Of a DNA stretch of 64,000 nt, positions 9,052-16,745 are shown one piece after another. The DNA is taken from assembly GCA_964514395.1 (NCBI GenBank), contig CAZEQK010000002.1, positions 62,001 to 126,000 on the forward strand. The letters run 5' to 3'. The DNA comes from CAZEQK01 sp964514395 (GTDB lineage: Bacteria; Bacillota; Bacilli; Tepidibacillales; Tepidibacillaceae). Within the stretch, counting starts at the first letter, position 1, and every line of letters starts with the position of its first letter. The translations under genes were made by a program, and so were the position numbers. The notes under the pieces were generated by a model, which was not told where the DNA came from, made no database searches, and was given only the letters and a program-made list of their open reading frames with translations.

Positions 9052-10462
9052 CCATTAACAACTCCTTATGATTTTTAAATATTTCGGTCTTAAGCAAGCT
9101 TTCAATGTAATCTTTGTCGATATCTGATGCTTTTAGCTTCACTACAAGTGAATAAACTTCTTCTTTAGTTAGTGCTGTTTCTTGCTTAATATTATGTGGG
9201 CTCTGCTGTAATTGAGCTTGAATAGCATCTAATGGCAAATAAGCTTGTATTCCCTTTAAATATATATTTAATAATTCATAGTTTTCATCCGGTAGTTCAG
9301 TTATTAGTTTTTCAAATAAAGGGTGTTTAGGATTTAATGAGAATCTTAATCCACCGTTAATCGGAAGTAATTCCCAAAATCTAGTAGAAATTTTATCTTT
9401 TATTTTTCTTCCTCTTCCTGTATACAGTCTTGAGCCTCTCTCAGTAATTTGTATAGTAATCCTCTTTAAATCTACTTTTATATCTGAAATAGGGTTTGCA
9501 GTAGATTTTTTTATATCAATTCCCCAATACTTATCTTGATTATTTGGTATATCTATCTTTACTCTCACTAATTTATGTGCATCAACTGCTTTATGTAGTC
9601 CCCACCAAGTACCATAAATTAATAACCTATTAGCTCTGTATAAATAAAAACCTTGTGACTTAGTATAACCTTCCTCTGTTGCATATTGTTCATATTCTTG
9701 TTGAGATAACTTGGAGTGATGCGGCAAAATAAATGGTTGAATATTTATAGTTGAATTATTCATTTTTATTTTTTCAATCTGTAATTGTTGTGTTGCAGGG
9801 TGGCTTATATTAAAAGGATTAAATGCTTTTAATGAGTTATTATTTATTGTTATTGAAATTGACCTAGAAATAACAGAACCCTCTAGAAATCGATGAAATA
9901 CTAAGGAAAGATGTTTCCTAAGTCTATCAATCTCATCAGGAAAATCTTCTTTATAATATTCATTGATTTTTTGCCAAGTGACCAATGTACCCTGTTTTTG
10001 ATTATTAAGCACATCAAATAAAGGTAATGTTTCTATCGAAGTAGGATCAGGTGTAATAAGTAACCAATCATTCTTTTTCGATATATAATCCAAATCCCAT
10101 TGTCGTGCAGAAATAATTCCATTTTTTTTAGATATAACACTTAATTTTTTACACTGTGAAAAAGATGCTGTCTTTAGACCTAACCCAAATCGACCTAAAT
10201 CATCTTTTTCTCTATCATGTTCAGGGTTCTTCGTTGCTAAACGCATAGCTTCAACAAGTTCTTCAACTGACATTCCTAAACCATCATCAAGTATACTTAA
10301 TACCATCTCTGGCTGTGATACAGCATAAATTTTAATATTAGATGCTTTTGCTGTTATACTGTTATCTATAATATCAGCAACTGCAATTTTCAATGTATAA
10401 CCTAAATCTCTTAAGGATTTCACAAAATTTTTTACATTTGGATTAACTACTTCAGTTTTCAT
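9038..10462 (-). CDS. MORC/GHKL-type ATPase
   Basis: The N-terminal GHKL ATPase motifs are clear: ADIIDNS (N box, N34), LDDGLGMS (DxGxG) and RFGLGLKTASFSQCK (G2 box). It is a MutL/Hsp90/MORC-like ATP-driven clamp, 474 residues from ATG 10462. That ATG follows GAGGGG, so the longer frame from 10501 is not used. It is the first gene of the leftward operon and overlaps the Z1 gene by 14 bases. In the predicted MORC restriction systems this ATPase is thought to form a DNA-embracing dimer that works with the helicase and nuclease. Confidence 0.9.
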   Translation of the reverse strand: MKTEVVNPNVKNFVKSLRDLGYTLKIAVADIIDNSITAKASNIKIYAVSQPEMVLSILDDGLGMSVEELVEAMRLATKNPEHDREKDDLGRFGLGLKTASFSQCKKLSVISKKNGIISARQWDLDYISKKNDWLLITPDPTSIETLPLFDVLNNQKQGTLVTWQKINEYYKEDFPDEIDRLRKHLSLVFHRFLEGSVISRSISITINNNSLKAFNPFNISHPATQQLQIEKIKMNNSTINIQPFILPHHSKLSQQEYEQYATEEGYTKSQGFYLYRANRLLIYGTWWGLHKAVDAHKLVRVKIDIPNNQDKYWGIDIKKSTANPISDIKVDLKRITIQITERGSRLYTGRGRKIKDKISTRFWELLPINGGLRFSLNPKHPLFEKLITELPDENYELLNIYLKGIQAYLPLDAIQAQLQQSPHNIKQETALTKEEVYSLVVKLKASDIDKDYIESLLKTEIFKNHKELLMDGKE

Positions 10463-10598
10463 CTGAAACCCCTCGCACTTTTCTTGAATAACTGTATACA
10501 AACATTGTCTAATTCTGCATTATTCGACAAAAAGGTAATTATATCCTGCTAATTCAAATAAATTCCTTAAATTAATTTAAATTATAGAATTAATATAA

Positions 10599-10640
10599 TG
10601 CCCCCCGTTGTTAAGACACGAATTTTAAAAAATAAGTTAT
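10599..10640. repeat. IS left-hand terminal inverted repeat
   Basis: Shares TGC-CCC, AGACAC, an A-rich centre and TAAGTTAT with the inverted copy at 11802-11843. The match starts at the very tip, as expected for IS3-family ends. Confidence 0.7.
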
Positions 10641-10659
10641 GCTCCTTTCGTTTTTGAAA

Positions 10660-11500
10660 TTAGGCAATCATAAACTTAAGATAGTTATTATACACCTGCG
10701 CAGGGCATAAATCTCCTATTGAAGAATGTGGTCTATATGTGTTGTATTCTTTGATATAGCCGCTGAGAGCCTTTCTAAGTGTTCTTGGACTATCAAATTC
10801 ATTGATATAAATTAAGTCATATGTCCTAAAGAAGCGTTCTGTACTTACATTATCATGTGCTTGCCCTTTCCCATCCATTGATACCTGGACTTGAGTTTCT
10901 TGTAAAAGTTCCAGGTAATTGGGATTTGTAAAGTGGCTCCCCTGATCGCTGTTGATTATTTCTGGCTTTCGATTACGTAAGCTCTTTTAAGGCAATCTAT
11001 AACAAATGATTTTTCTAGCGTGTTGGACAGTTCAAAATCTATGATACATCGGCTATACCAATCTATTATAACGAATAAATACATAAAGCCTTTTTCCATA
11101 CGGATATAGGTAATATCAACGCCCCAGACTTGATCAGGACGTGATACTTAAGTTCCTAAGAAGATAAGGTCGGATATACTGAGCATGATAACGTTTGATT
11201 AGATTGGATTTTGGATAAATGGTGTAAACGCCCATATCACGCATCATACGTCGAATTTTTTTCCGATTTACGCATAGATGATTATCTCGTCTAATAACCT
11301 TAGTGATGGTCCTATAGCCCCAAGTTGGATGCGCTGTATGCAGTACGCATGATGAATAAGTCCTCGTCAGAGATTCTATTTTCTTTGGGAGGATTACGGT
11401 ATATGCTACTTCGATTGATACTCAGTAAATCAGCTTGTCGCTTTATATTTATTTTAGAATTGCTTAGTTCAACGAGGTTTTTTCTTCCACTGGGGTCCAA
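10660..11500 (-). pseudogene. IS3-family transposase OrfB, frameshifted
   Basis: Pieces of an integrase-core (DDE) transposase are spread over different frames. The N-terminal part (11312-11500) reads KINIKRQADLLSINRSSIYR; an internal piece gives VWGVDITYI with the first Asp; the C-terminal piece (10660-10878) contains AHDNVSTERFFRT with the catalytic Glu and NTYRPHSSIG. At least two frame changes (near 11325 and 11150) separate them. In an intact element OrfB would be made by -1 slippage at the nine-A run (minus strand) at 11514-11522. As it stands the product is non-functional. Confidence 0.85.
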
Positions 11501-11792
11501 GGATTTCTTCAGATTTTTTTTTCAGCCAGTCCACCTCATAGGTGAGCTGACCCACTTTACGCTCTAATTGTGCTATATGTTCTTCTTTTCCCTTGAGTTC
11601 CTTTTCGGCATCAGAGGGTCCTTTCTGAAATATCTCTGAAGCTCGTTCTAGAAACTCTTTTTTCCAACGACTAATTACCACTGGACTTACACCATACTTT
11701 GCAGCAATCTCATTAACAGTAGATATCTCTGAAAGTACTTCTAAGACTACTTTACTTTTAAATTCTGCTGAATATTGATTTCTCTTTTTCAT
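11469..11792 (-). CDS. IS3-family transposase OrfA
   Basis: The 107-residue product starts MKKRNQYSAEFKSKVVLEV and has a helix-turn-helix (INEIAAKYGVSPVVISRWKKEF-like region, residues about 25-45) followed by a leucine-zipper-like coiled coil. This is the DNA-binding OrfA of IS3 elements that recognises the terminal repeats. ATG 11792 is preferred because the upstream ATG at 11831 lies inside the terminal repeat. It is intact but its OrfB partner is broken. Confidence 0.85.
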   Translation of the reverse strand: MKKRNQYSAEFKSKVVLEVLSEISTVNEIAAKYGVSPVVISRWKKEFLERASEIFQKGPSDAEKELKGKEEHIAQLERKVGQLTYEVDWLKKKSEEILGPQWKKKPR

Positions 11793-11801
11793 AGGTCTAT
11801 T

Positions 11802-11843
11802 ATAACTTAGTTTTTTGTTTATGTGTCTCACTCTATGGGTGCA
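11802..11843. repeat. IS right-hand terminal inverted repeat
   Basis: Inverted partner of 10599-10640. It ends exactly where the truncated acetyltransferase frame meets its stop codon, marking the insertion junction. Confidence 0.7.
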
Positions 11844-12059
11844 TTATATGCTATGTACTTTTATTCTGCCATAAACAACTGCCGCAATGATTTCTGACTT
11901 ATCATTAAGAACGATATAGGTTGGATGATCTTCATTAGGCTTAAAGCTAGCTAAATCCTCATCGTATAAAAAGGAATCATCTAATTCCTCTCGGTTCTCC
12001 TTACAGAATGCGATGAAATCTGGAATTCTCTCCTCCATAAGTGGTTGAATATTGACCAT
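11844..12059 (-). pseudogene. GNAT acetyltransferase, N-terminal fragment cut by the IS
   Basis: The 71-residue frame MVNIQPLMEERIPDF...YIVLNDKSEIIAAVVYG resembles the start of GNAT N-acetyltransferases, with the beta strands just before the acetyl-CoA site. It stops right at the IS border; nothing resembling the remaining acetyltransferase is seen left of the IS. The 3' part was therefore lost, perhaps with the event that brought in the defence island. A stub of this size lacks the acetyl-CoA loop and should be inactive. Confidence 0.65.
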
Positions 12060-12112
12060 ATTAACTTCCCCTAGTTCTTCCCATTAAATATCTTGTTGCT
12101 TTAAATTATAGC

Positions 12113-12145
12113 ACAAAAAAAGCCTTGATAATCAAGGCTTTTGCA
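12113..12145 (-). terminator. Original chromosomal terminator of the tRNA-Val transcript
   Basis: The stem AGCCTTG/CAAGGCT (12121-12139) with T-run on the minus strand lies 15 bp beyond the attL copy of the tRNA 3' end. Before integration it would have ended the leftward tRNA operon. It is now separated from the functional tRNA genes by the prophage. Confidence 0.8.
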
Positions 12146-12148
12146 TGT

Positions 12149-12200
12149 TATGTATGGTGGTTCGGACAGGGATCGAACCTGCGACCCCTACCATGTCAAG
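12149..12200. other. Prophage attachment site attL (52-bp direct repeat)
   Basis: These 52 bases are identical to 62729-62780. They contain the last 46 bases of tRNA-Val including CCA (12155-12200), from the anticodon stem to the 3' end. The repeat breaks at 12201/62781, inside the anticodon arm. This copy is only a tRNA remnant; the intact gene is at the right end. Confidence 0.95.
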
Positions 12201-12210
12201 ATGAAAATAC

Positions 12211-12311
12211 TAACTTTCTGTAACTTTCATTAACAATCTATAACTTTCTTAAATTTACATAAATAAAGGCTTTTTTATTATTTTATTTAAGTATTTCTTT
12301 CTTTAACTTTC
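12211..12311 (+). repeat. Four direct TAACTTTC repeats next to attL
   Basis: TAACTTTC occurs at 12211, 12221, 12241 and 12304, all in the same orientation and within 111 bp of the core site. Short direct repeats beside the core are typical arm-type binding sites for tyrosine integrases, so I infer integrase or Xis binding. Confidence 0.55.
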
Positions 12312-12326
12312 CCTTACAATTCCTAT

Positions 12327-12351
12327 TTTCGTATCAAAATTCGTATCATTT
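12327..12351 (+). repeat. 25-bp repeat shared with the other prophage end (left copy)
   Basis: Contains two tandem CGTATCA units and matches 62624-62647 except for one A in a short A-run. Both copies are within about 180 bp of an att core and in the same orientation, suggesting an integrase arm site or an end duplication. Confidence 0.5.
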
Positions 12352-12378
12352 TCAAATTCCAGCATAATTTGATACAAT
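12351..12378 (+). promoter_or_regulatory. Possible promoter for the Pycsar pair
   Basis: TTCAAA (12351-12356) and TACAAT (12373-12378) are spaced by 16 bp, 28 bp upstream of the effector start. The match to the vegetative consensus is partial. It fits the fact that these two genes face opposite to the early operon and must have their own promoter. Confidence 0.35.
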
Positions 12379-12406
12379 AACAGAAAATGTAAAAGGGGAA
12401 AAAGAA

Positions 12407-12937
12407 ATGGATAAATACCAAATGGTTCAATATAATCATTCAAATATACAAGATTTGATACGTTTTATGGACCAAAAAGCCGGAGCTTTGTTAGTAGTTT
12501 ATGGCTTTATTTTGACTACATTAATCGAATCCACTAAAAATTTAAAGCTTGTAAATCCATTTGAATTTGATAGTTTATCAAAAAGCATAGTATCATCTAT
12601 TACATTTATTTTAGGAGCCTGGTTGTTATTCATACTACTTTATCAAATATATGTAGTACTTTATCAAATAATAAAACCTAGGAAAGCAAAAAATTATTCA
12701 CAAGAAGAAGTATCGACAAATTACTATATACATATATCACAAACGAAAAAAGAAAAATATATAGAATCATATTTTGGGCTTACTTCGGAAAAGGCTGAAA
12801 AAGAATTACTTGATCAAGTATATGAAATAGCGTGTATTCTAGATGAAAAATCCAAGAGATTTAATGTTGCTATAAAATTACTATACCAATCTATTTTGAT
12901 ATTATTAACTTTTATTTTTTTAACCAAAATTCTTTAG
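12407..12937 (+). CDS. Pycsar-type membrane effector (PycTM-like, DUF5706)
   Basis: The 176-residue protein begins with a region containing LIRFMDQKAGALLVVYGF, the start motif of PycTM/DUF5706 effectors (RFxDxKA, then a helix). Predicted membrane helices are at about 26-43, 62-90 and 155-176, with a polar cytoplasmic segment between the last two. In Pycsar, cyclic CMP or UMP from the cyclase activates such effectors to damage the host membrane and stop phage growth. AAAGGGG precedes ATG 12407. The cyclase starts 13 bp after this stop, forming a two-gene operon facing away from attL. Effector class is clear; the ligand is not. Confidence 0.85.
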   Translation: MDKYQMVQYNHSNIQDLIRFMDQKAGALLVVYGFILTTLIESTKNLKLVNPFEFDSLSKSIVSSITFILGAWLLFILLYQIYVVLYQIIKPRKAKNYSQEEVSTNYYIHISQTKKEKYIESYFGLTSEKAEKELLDQVYEIACILDEKSKRFNVAIKLLYQSILILLTFIFLTKIL

Positions 12938-12949
12938 AGGGTGATACTA

Positions 12950-13690
12950 ATGGGCTTAAAAGAGGATATAACTAATAAGGTAGATACAATTATTAATTCA
13001 AATTTTGATGTTGAAAAAGTAATTTATGTTCCAGATATTGGGGATAAAAAATTAACATTTGGCAATAAAGGTTTAAAGTTCAGGGCCACAGTTTTACATA
13101 TCGATATGAGAGGGTCAACAAAGATATTAAATAACCATAACAAAACTACAGTAGCAAAAATACACATGGCTTACTTCCATACTATAGTTAAAATTGCAGG
13201 TAACCTTGGAGGTCATGTGAGAAGCTTTAATGGAGATAGTATGTTAGTTTTCTTTCCTGGTATAACTAAAGCCACTCTCAGTAATGCTGTAAAAGCAGCT
13301 ATGCAAATGAAATATATGATTAGCAGTGAAGATAGCGGAATAAATAATATTTTATCAAAATACTCAGCTATTGACTTTGGTATAGGTTTAGATGAAGGAG
13401 AAATTTTATGTACAAAAATTGGTATTGGAGGAGATGCTAATAATAAAGGTTTATTTTGGGCAGGTAATGCTGTAAATAAATCTGTTAGGCTTAGTGATCT
13501 CGCTAAGTCACCAAATCATATTTGTATTTCCTCATATGTGCATTATAATTTATTAGATGAAGTCAAATACTCTGAGAAAAAAACTATCTTTGGATTCATG
13601 CAAAAAAAACACATTTGGTATTCTGACAGATTTTACTATAACGATTCTTATCAAGACTATTATTATACACATTATACGTGGCGTATTTAA
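12950..13690 (+). CDS. Class III nucleotide cyclase, Pycsar PycC-like
   Basis: The 246-residue protein (ATG 12950 after GAGGGTG) is a single soluble cyclase homology domain. Metal-binding aspartates are in TVLHIDMRGST (D52) and GGHVRSFNGDSMLVFF (D96). Later motifs GIGLDEGEILC and AGNAVNKSVRLSDLAKSP complete the fold. It lacks receptor, HAMP or membrane parts found in ordinary adenylate cyclases. Being paired with a PycTM-like effector points to cCMP or cUMP synthesis after phage infection, rather than cAMP. Base specificity cannot be read by eye. It converges with the early operon. Confidence 0.85.
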   Translation: MGLKEDITNKVDTIINSNFDVEKVIYVPDIGDKKLTFGNKGLKFRATVLHIDMRGSTKILNNHNKTTVAKIHMAYFHTIVKIAGNLGGHVRSFNGDSMLVFFPGITKATLSNAVKAAMQMKYMISSEDSGINNILSKYSAIDFGIGLDEGEILCTKIGIGGDANNKGLFWAGNAVNKSVRLSDLAKSPNHICISSYVHYNLLDEVKYSEKKTIFGFMQKKHIWYSDRFYYNDSYQDYYYTHYTWRI

Positions 13691-13722
13691 TTAATTAAAA
13701 ACGACACCAATTTAGGTGCCGT
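13691..13722 (-). terminator. Terminator at the end of the early operon
   Basis: Stem ACGGCACC/GGTGTCGT (13701-13722, one G-T pair) is followed on the minus strand by TTTTTAATT. It overlaps the stop of the last early gene and faces the end of the Pycsar operon, so it may act in both directions. Confidence 0.65.
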
Positions 13723-13909
13723 AAAACCATCTTTCAAACGCTATTTTTGGTATTTTAATTCTTCTGCCAACTCTCACGAAATGAAAGGGCGGAGGATCAT
13801 GATTCAGCATTTCATATGTCTGTTTTTCTCCGATACCAAGGATCTCTTTTATATGTTTAGGTTCTAAGACATCTGGATAATCATCTAAGAGTATCTTTTC
13901 ATTGTTCAC
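13712..13909 (-). CDS. Helix-turn-helix DNA-binding protein, excisionase-family fold
   Basis: The 65-residue product reads EPKHIKEILGIGEKQTYEMLNHDPPPFHFVRVGRRIKIPKIAFERWF, the HTH_17/MerR-like layout of excisionases: recognition helix followed by a wing with VGRRIKIP. It starts at GTG 13909 behind GGAGG and overlaps the ArpU gene by 4 bases. As the last early gene, close to attL, it is a possible excisionase (Xis) that would act on the nearby repeats, but such folds also serve as activators. Confidence 0.75.
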   Translation of the reverse strand: MNNEKILLDDYPDVLEPKHIKEILGIGEKQTYEMLNHDPPPFHFVRVGRRIKIPKIAFERWFYGT

Positions 13910-14370
13910 CTATACTCCTCCTTTCCTTTCACAACTGCAATATTAAGATTTAATGCTAATTTATAAAAAGCTTTCCAACGTATTTTCGAATATGTTCCTT
14001 CCGATATTGGATGGTTAAAGCGATGACTATATACTGCATAATCAGTGATATACTCGCTATCGTCATTCATATACCTTGCTTCAATTAGCATCTTTTCCAT
14101 TCGCGGTAATCTTTTTACATCTCGTTCAATACGTCTGCAATATTGTTTTCTAGTCTCTTGTTCGCTGACGTTTTTAATAGCTACTTCAGCGGTCTGATCT
14201 CCAGTCTCATTTGTTGGTCCATGAAATCGCTCTGTATATCCTGGCGTAAGTGATGCCTCCTGTTCTTCAAATGTAAGATATTTATATATCCTATACGTTG
14301 CAAGAGCATCTTCAACAGCTTCTTTTGTTTTTTTTCTATCTAGCTCTGGTAATTCAAAATTGAGCTGCAA
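13906..14370 (-). CDS. ArpU-family phage transcriptional regulator
   Basis: About 154 residues. The C-terminal sigma-like region (ERDVKRLPRMEKMLIEARYM...SEGTYSKIRWKAFYKLAL) matches the ArpU family, which drives phage late-gene transcription in Firmicutes. TTG 14370 is preferred as start because it is 7 bases from GAGGTGA; the upstream GTG 14379 lies in the ribosome site itself. At the end of the early operon it is well placed to switch on the late operon at 55.2 kb. Confidence 0.8.
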   Translation of the reverse strand: MQLNFELPELDRKKTKEAVEDALATYRIYKYLTFEEQEASLTPGYTERFHGPTNETGDQTAEVAIKNVSEQETRKQYCRRIERDVKRLPRMEKMLIEARYMNDDSEYITDYAVYSHRFNHPISEGTYSKIRWKAFYKLALNLNIAVVKGKEEYR

Positions 14371-14397
14371 TGTTATCACCTCTTTATTTTTGAGGTT

Positions 14398-14413
14398 GCC
14401 CCTGGTATAACAG
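14398..14413. other. Intergenic hairpin
   Basis: CCCCTG-GTATAA-CAGGGG forms a perfect 6-bp stem between two early genes. T-rich bases follow only on the plus strand, so it is more likely an mRNA processing or stability hairpin than a terminator for the leftward operon. Confidence 0.4.
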
Positions 14414-14427
14414 GGGTTTTATTTATA

Positions 14428-14892
14428 TTAATCTAGGAATTGATCCTGATTATCTTCATCAGGAATTTGTGGAACGTCGTCATCATCAATTGTCATTTGG
14501 TTTGGATCCACGTTAACAGTTCCATCTCCATTCACATTATAGCCAACACCTTCGTGCATTTCTTCTAAATCTTCAATGCTCATTTGAGATTCAGTAATAG
14601 TTAATGTGACAGTTTGTCCAGCTTTTTGATAGAATTCATGGCTATTACTAGTTGATGGATTACCCATTAGTATGAAATCTAAAACCGTCTTATTTGCATC
14701 CTTTGTGTTCTTTTCAAACTTAGCATTAAGTTTTTGACTTACGCCTTCAATCTCAAGCTCAACAGCTTCACGACACATTAAACTTAACTCTGGCTTATCT
14801 TCATCGCTACCTTTTACATGGAATTGCACTAACTCCTTCTTACTATCCTTTGTTTGCTTATTGAAATGAGCAGTAATTGTTATTTTACTCAT
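14428..14892 (-). CDS. Phage protein of unknown function, acidic C-terminus
   Basis: The 154-residue product starts MSKITITAHFNKQ (ATG 14892, AGAGAGG upstream). The body looks like beta strands with VTLTITESQMSIEDLEEM; the last 40 residues are rich in Asp and Glu with a VDPNQMTIDDDD stretch. Acidic tails of this kind are seen on single-strand DNA-binding proteins, and it lies in a replication operon, so an SSB-like role is possible. I do not recognise a specific family. Confidence 0.65.
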   Translation of the reverse strand: MSKITITAHFNKQTKDSKKELVQFHVKGSDEDKPELSLMCREAVELEIEGVSQKLNAKFEKNTKDANKTVLDFILMGNPSTSNSHEFYQKAGQTVTLTITESQMSIEDLEEMHEGVGYNVNGDGTVNVDPNQMTIDDDDVPQIPDEDNQDQFLD

Positions 14893-14911
14893 CTTAATCA
14901 TCCTCTCTTTT

Positions 14912-15361
14912 TTAATCTTTTAGATCATAATTCCATAACCCGAGCTGGCCTTTTGCTGGTATAGGTCCAATTTGCCTTACATCCGATAACTCCCAAGCAA
15001 ATCTACCATCTTCGAACCAGCCAAATTCAAGTTCAATTCCATCTATTTCTATCCAATGACTTCCGTTTTCTTTTGAAAATAATGTAGCCATTGCTCTATC
15101 ATCTAACATTCCTATCTCATAACAATCGGTTATATTACCTATTGCTAATATCACTCCTGTTAGAAGATTGTTTTCATTGAATCCGTGCTTAGCTAATATG
15201 CTCTTAAATGGTTCTTGTTTGCAAATACGTTTGTCTACTTTTTTACTTGAATGAATACCTATTTTTCCACGGTATTTAGTTTTCCAAGAACGTGTTTCAA
15301 ATTTCTTTTCACCTAGTGCTATTAATGTGGCCCATGGTTGAATAATAGAAATTACTTTCAT
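14912..15361 (-). CDS. ASCH domain protein
   Basis: The 149-residue protein opens MKVISIIQPWATLIALGEKKFETRSW, the ASCH signature (beta strand, then the G-x-K-x-x-E-x-R element), and continues RGKIGIHSSKK. ASCH domains are related to PUA folds and bind RNA or act on modified nucleosides; phages often carry one. It ends in LGLWNYDLKD. It sits between the RuvC-like resolvase and the acidic protein in the early operon. Precise substrate unknown. Confidence 0.85.
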   Translation of the reverse strand: MKVISIIQPWATLIALGEKKFETRSWKTKYRGKIGIHSSKKVDKRICKQEPFKSILAKHGFNENNLLTGVILAIGNITDCYEIGMLDDRAMATLFSKENGSHWIEIDGIELEFGWFEDGRFAWELSDVRQIGPIPAKGQLGLWNYDLKD

Positions 15362-15365
15362 ATAA

Positions 15366-15923
15366 TCACGCTCCTTCCAAAATACTTTCTACCACTTCAA
15401 TCTGATAAGACTTCGTATCAATCATTGGCTTTAGTTCCCGACTTAGATAAACATTTAAAGCGATTCTAGCAATGATATAAGCGTCTACTACGTTGTCGCT
15501 CTTATGAGTAAATCCAAAATGCTCAAGACACGCTGCTTTCATAGCTTCTTTCTTTTCTTTACCTGTTAATCTAACTTTTTTCCCAATCTCACCCTTCCAT
15601 CCAGTGACACCAACAAACTTCTTAACTGAGTTAGGGCTTAATGTATTAAAAGTAAGGTTTTTACGATGTATCATGGTCCTTATTCCACCATGAATCATAC
15701 CTGTTGTAATTCCACGCTGTGTTCCTGGAGCAACATCTTCAAGCATAATTTCATCAAATCTTTGTATATGCTGGTAGATTAGATTTTCTAATGATACTAA
15801 CTGGTTAACATCTAATGCACCATTACCTTTTCCTTTTAGATCCTTAGCGACTAGAACATTTGCATCTGTATCTAATGCAACAAAACCTGTTGTTGTAGCT
15901 GGGTCTATACCTACAAATCTCAT
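15366..15923 (-). CDS. RuvC-like Holliday junction resolvase
   Basis: The 185-residue protein has the RNase H-fold acidic residues of RuvC: FVGIDPATTTGFV (first Asp), MLEDV (Glu) and SDNVVDAYIIARIAL (late Asp pair region). It should cut branched DNA made during replication and recombination, clearing the genome before packaging. Neighbours are Dam methylase and ASCH protein. Length fits phage resolvases of this class. The family assignment rests on motif order. Confidence 0.75.
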   Translation of the reverse strand: MRFVGIDPATTTGFVALDTDANVLVAKDLKGKGNGALDVNQLVSLENLIYQHIQRFDEIMLEDVAPGTQRGITTGMIHGGIRTMIHRKNLTFNTLSPNSVKKFVGVTGWKGEIGKKVRLTGKEKKEAMKAACLEHFGFTHKSDNVVDAYIIARIALNVYLSRELKPMIDTKSYQIEVVESILEGA

Positions 15924-15929
15924 AATCTA

Positions 15930-16745
15930 TCACCTCCATGCATAATCAAATAAATCCATTTGTTTTAATCGTTCTGCAGCATTAGGATTAATCCACAAGA
16001 CTTCTTCTCTTGGAGCTCCACCTTCTGCTTTTGTTTTCTTAACTTCCCTTTTCCAGTGTTTCAATCTAGTATCATATATTTCATGACCATATCCCGATAA
16101 TATCACCGGACCAGAGTGTTCATCTAAAACTTCTAGAAGTTCCTTGTGGTCTTCTTCAGTCATTTCAAATTTATAACTTGTAGTTGTTCTAGTTGATTGA
16201 ATATAAGGTGGGTCAGCATAGATTAAAACGTTCTGTCTCAAGTATCTTTTAATTAATTTAATATCCGGTTGATTTTCAATTTGTACTCCAATCAATCGTT
16301 CAGCAACTGCAGCAATTTTTTCCGGAAAGTGCATCCATTCATGACTTGCAAGCGGACCATTTCTTTCAATCATGCTTCTCCATCCGGTCCGATGAGATGT
16401 TTTACCACCCCTACCTTGCCATAAACGTACTAGTAACCTTCTAGCACGTTCAAATTCATCTTTTGCTTCATGATAACTAAGATAATATTCTTCTCTACTA
16501 TGTGGCGTAAAATGTACTGCATGAGCTAATTCATCTGGTCTTTCTCTAATTATTTGAAATAAATTGACTATCTCCCCATCAATGTCATTTATAGTTTCTA
16601 ATTGACTCCGTTGTTTTGAAAACAGTACTGCACCACTTCCGAAGTATGGCTCAAGATATGTTTCGTGTTCCGGAAAGAAACTTATAATCCATTTGGCTAT
16701 AGACCATTTACTTCCTGGATAGTGAAGTATTCGTTTTACCTCCAT
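15930..16745 (-). CDS. D12-class adenine-N6 DNA methyltransferase (Dam-like)
   Basis: Motif I YPGSKWSIAKWI and FGSGAVLF bind S-adenosylmethionine; the catalytic motif DPPYIQS is present near residue 180, and the C-terminal half ends in LKQMDLFDYAWR. This is the order seen in Dam/M.DpnII-type enzymes. The phage may methylate its genome to avoid host restriction or to time replication. It overlaps the HNH gene start-stop region by 10 bases. Recognition site is not readable; GATC is only the common case. Confidence 0.88.
   Translation of the reverse strand: MEVKRILHYPGSKWSIAKWIISFFPEHETYLEPYFGSGAVLFSKQRSQLETINDIDGEIVNLFQIIRERPDELAHAVHFTPHSREEYYLSYHEAKDEFERARRLLVRLWQGRGGKTSHRTGWRSMIERNGPLASHEWMHFPEKIAAVAERLIGVQIENQPDIKLIKRYLRQNVLIYADPPYIQSTRTTTSYKFEMTEEDHKELLEVLDEHSGPVILSGYGHEIYDTRLKHWKREVKKTKAEGGAPREEVLWINPNAAERLKQMDLFDYAWR

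Larger units (their letters stand above)
10599..11843 (-). mobile_element. Decayed IS3-family (IS150-like) insertion sequence
   Basis: An element of about 1245 bp contains an OrfA-like and a broken OrfB-like transposase gene. Its ends are imperfect inverted repeats of about 42 bp: left TGCCCCCC...AAGTTAT (10599-10640), right the complement of TGCACCC...AAGTTAT (11802-11843). If the ends are extended by two bases each, flanking ATAT on both sides could be a 4-bp target duplication, but the site is AT-rich and symmetric, so this is weak. Several frameshifts mean it cannot transpose unaided. Confidence 0.85.

Noticed and set aside
1545..11843. Composite transposon carrying the defence operon
   Set aside because: Only one IS copy is present; no matching copy or inverted repeat is seen at the left border near 1.4-1.5 kb.
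12155..12200. Second tRNA-Val gene
   Set aside because: Only the 3' 46 bases are present; the 5' half is replaced by phage DNA, so it is the attL remnant.
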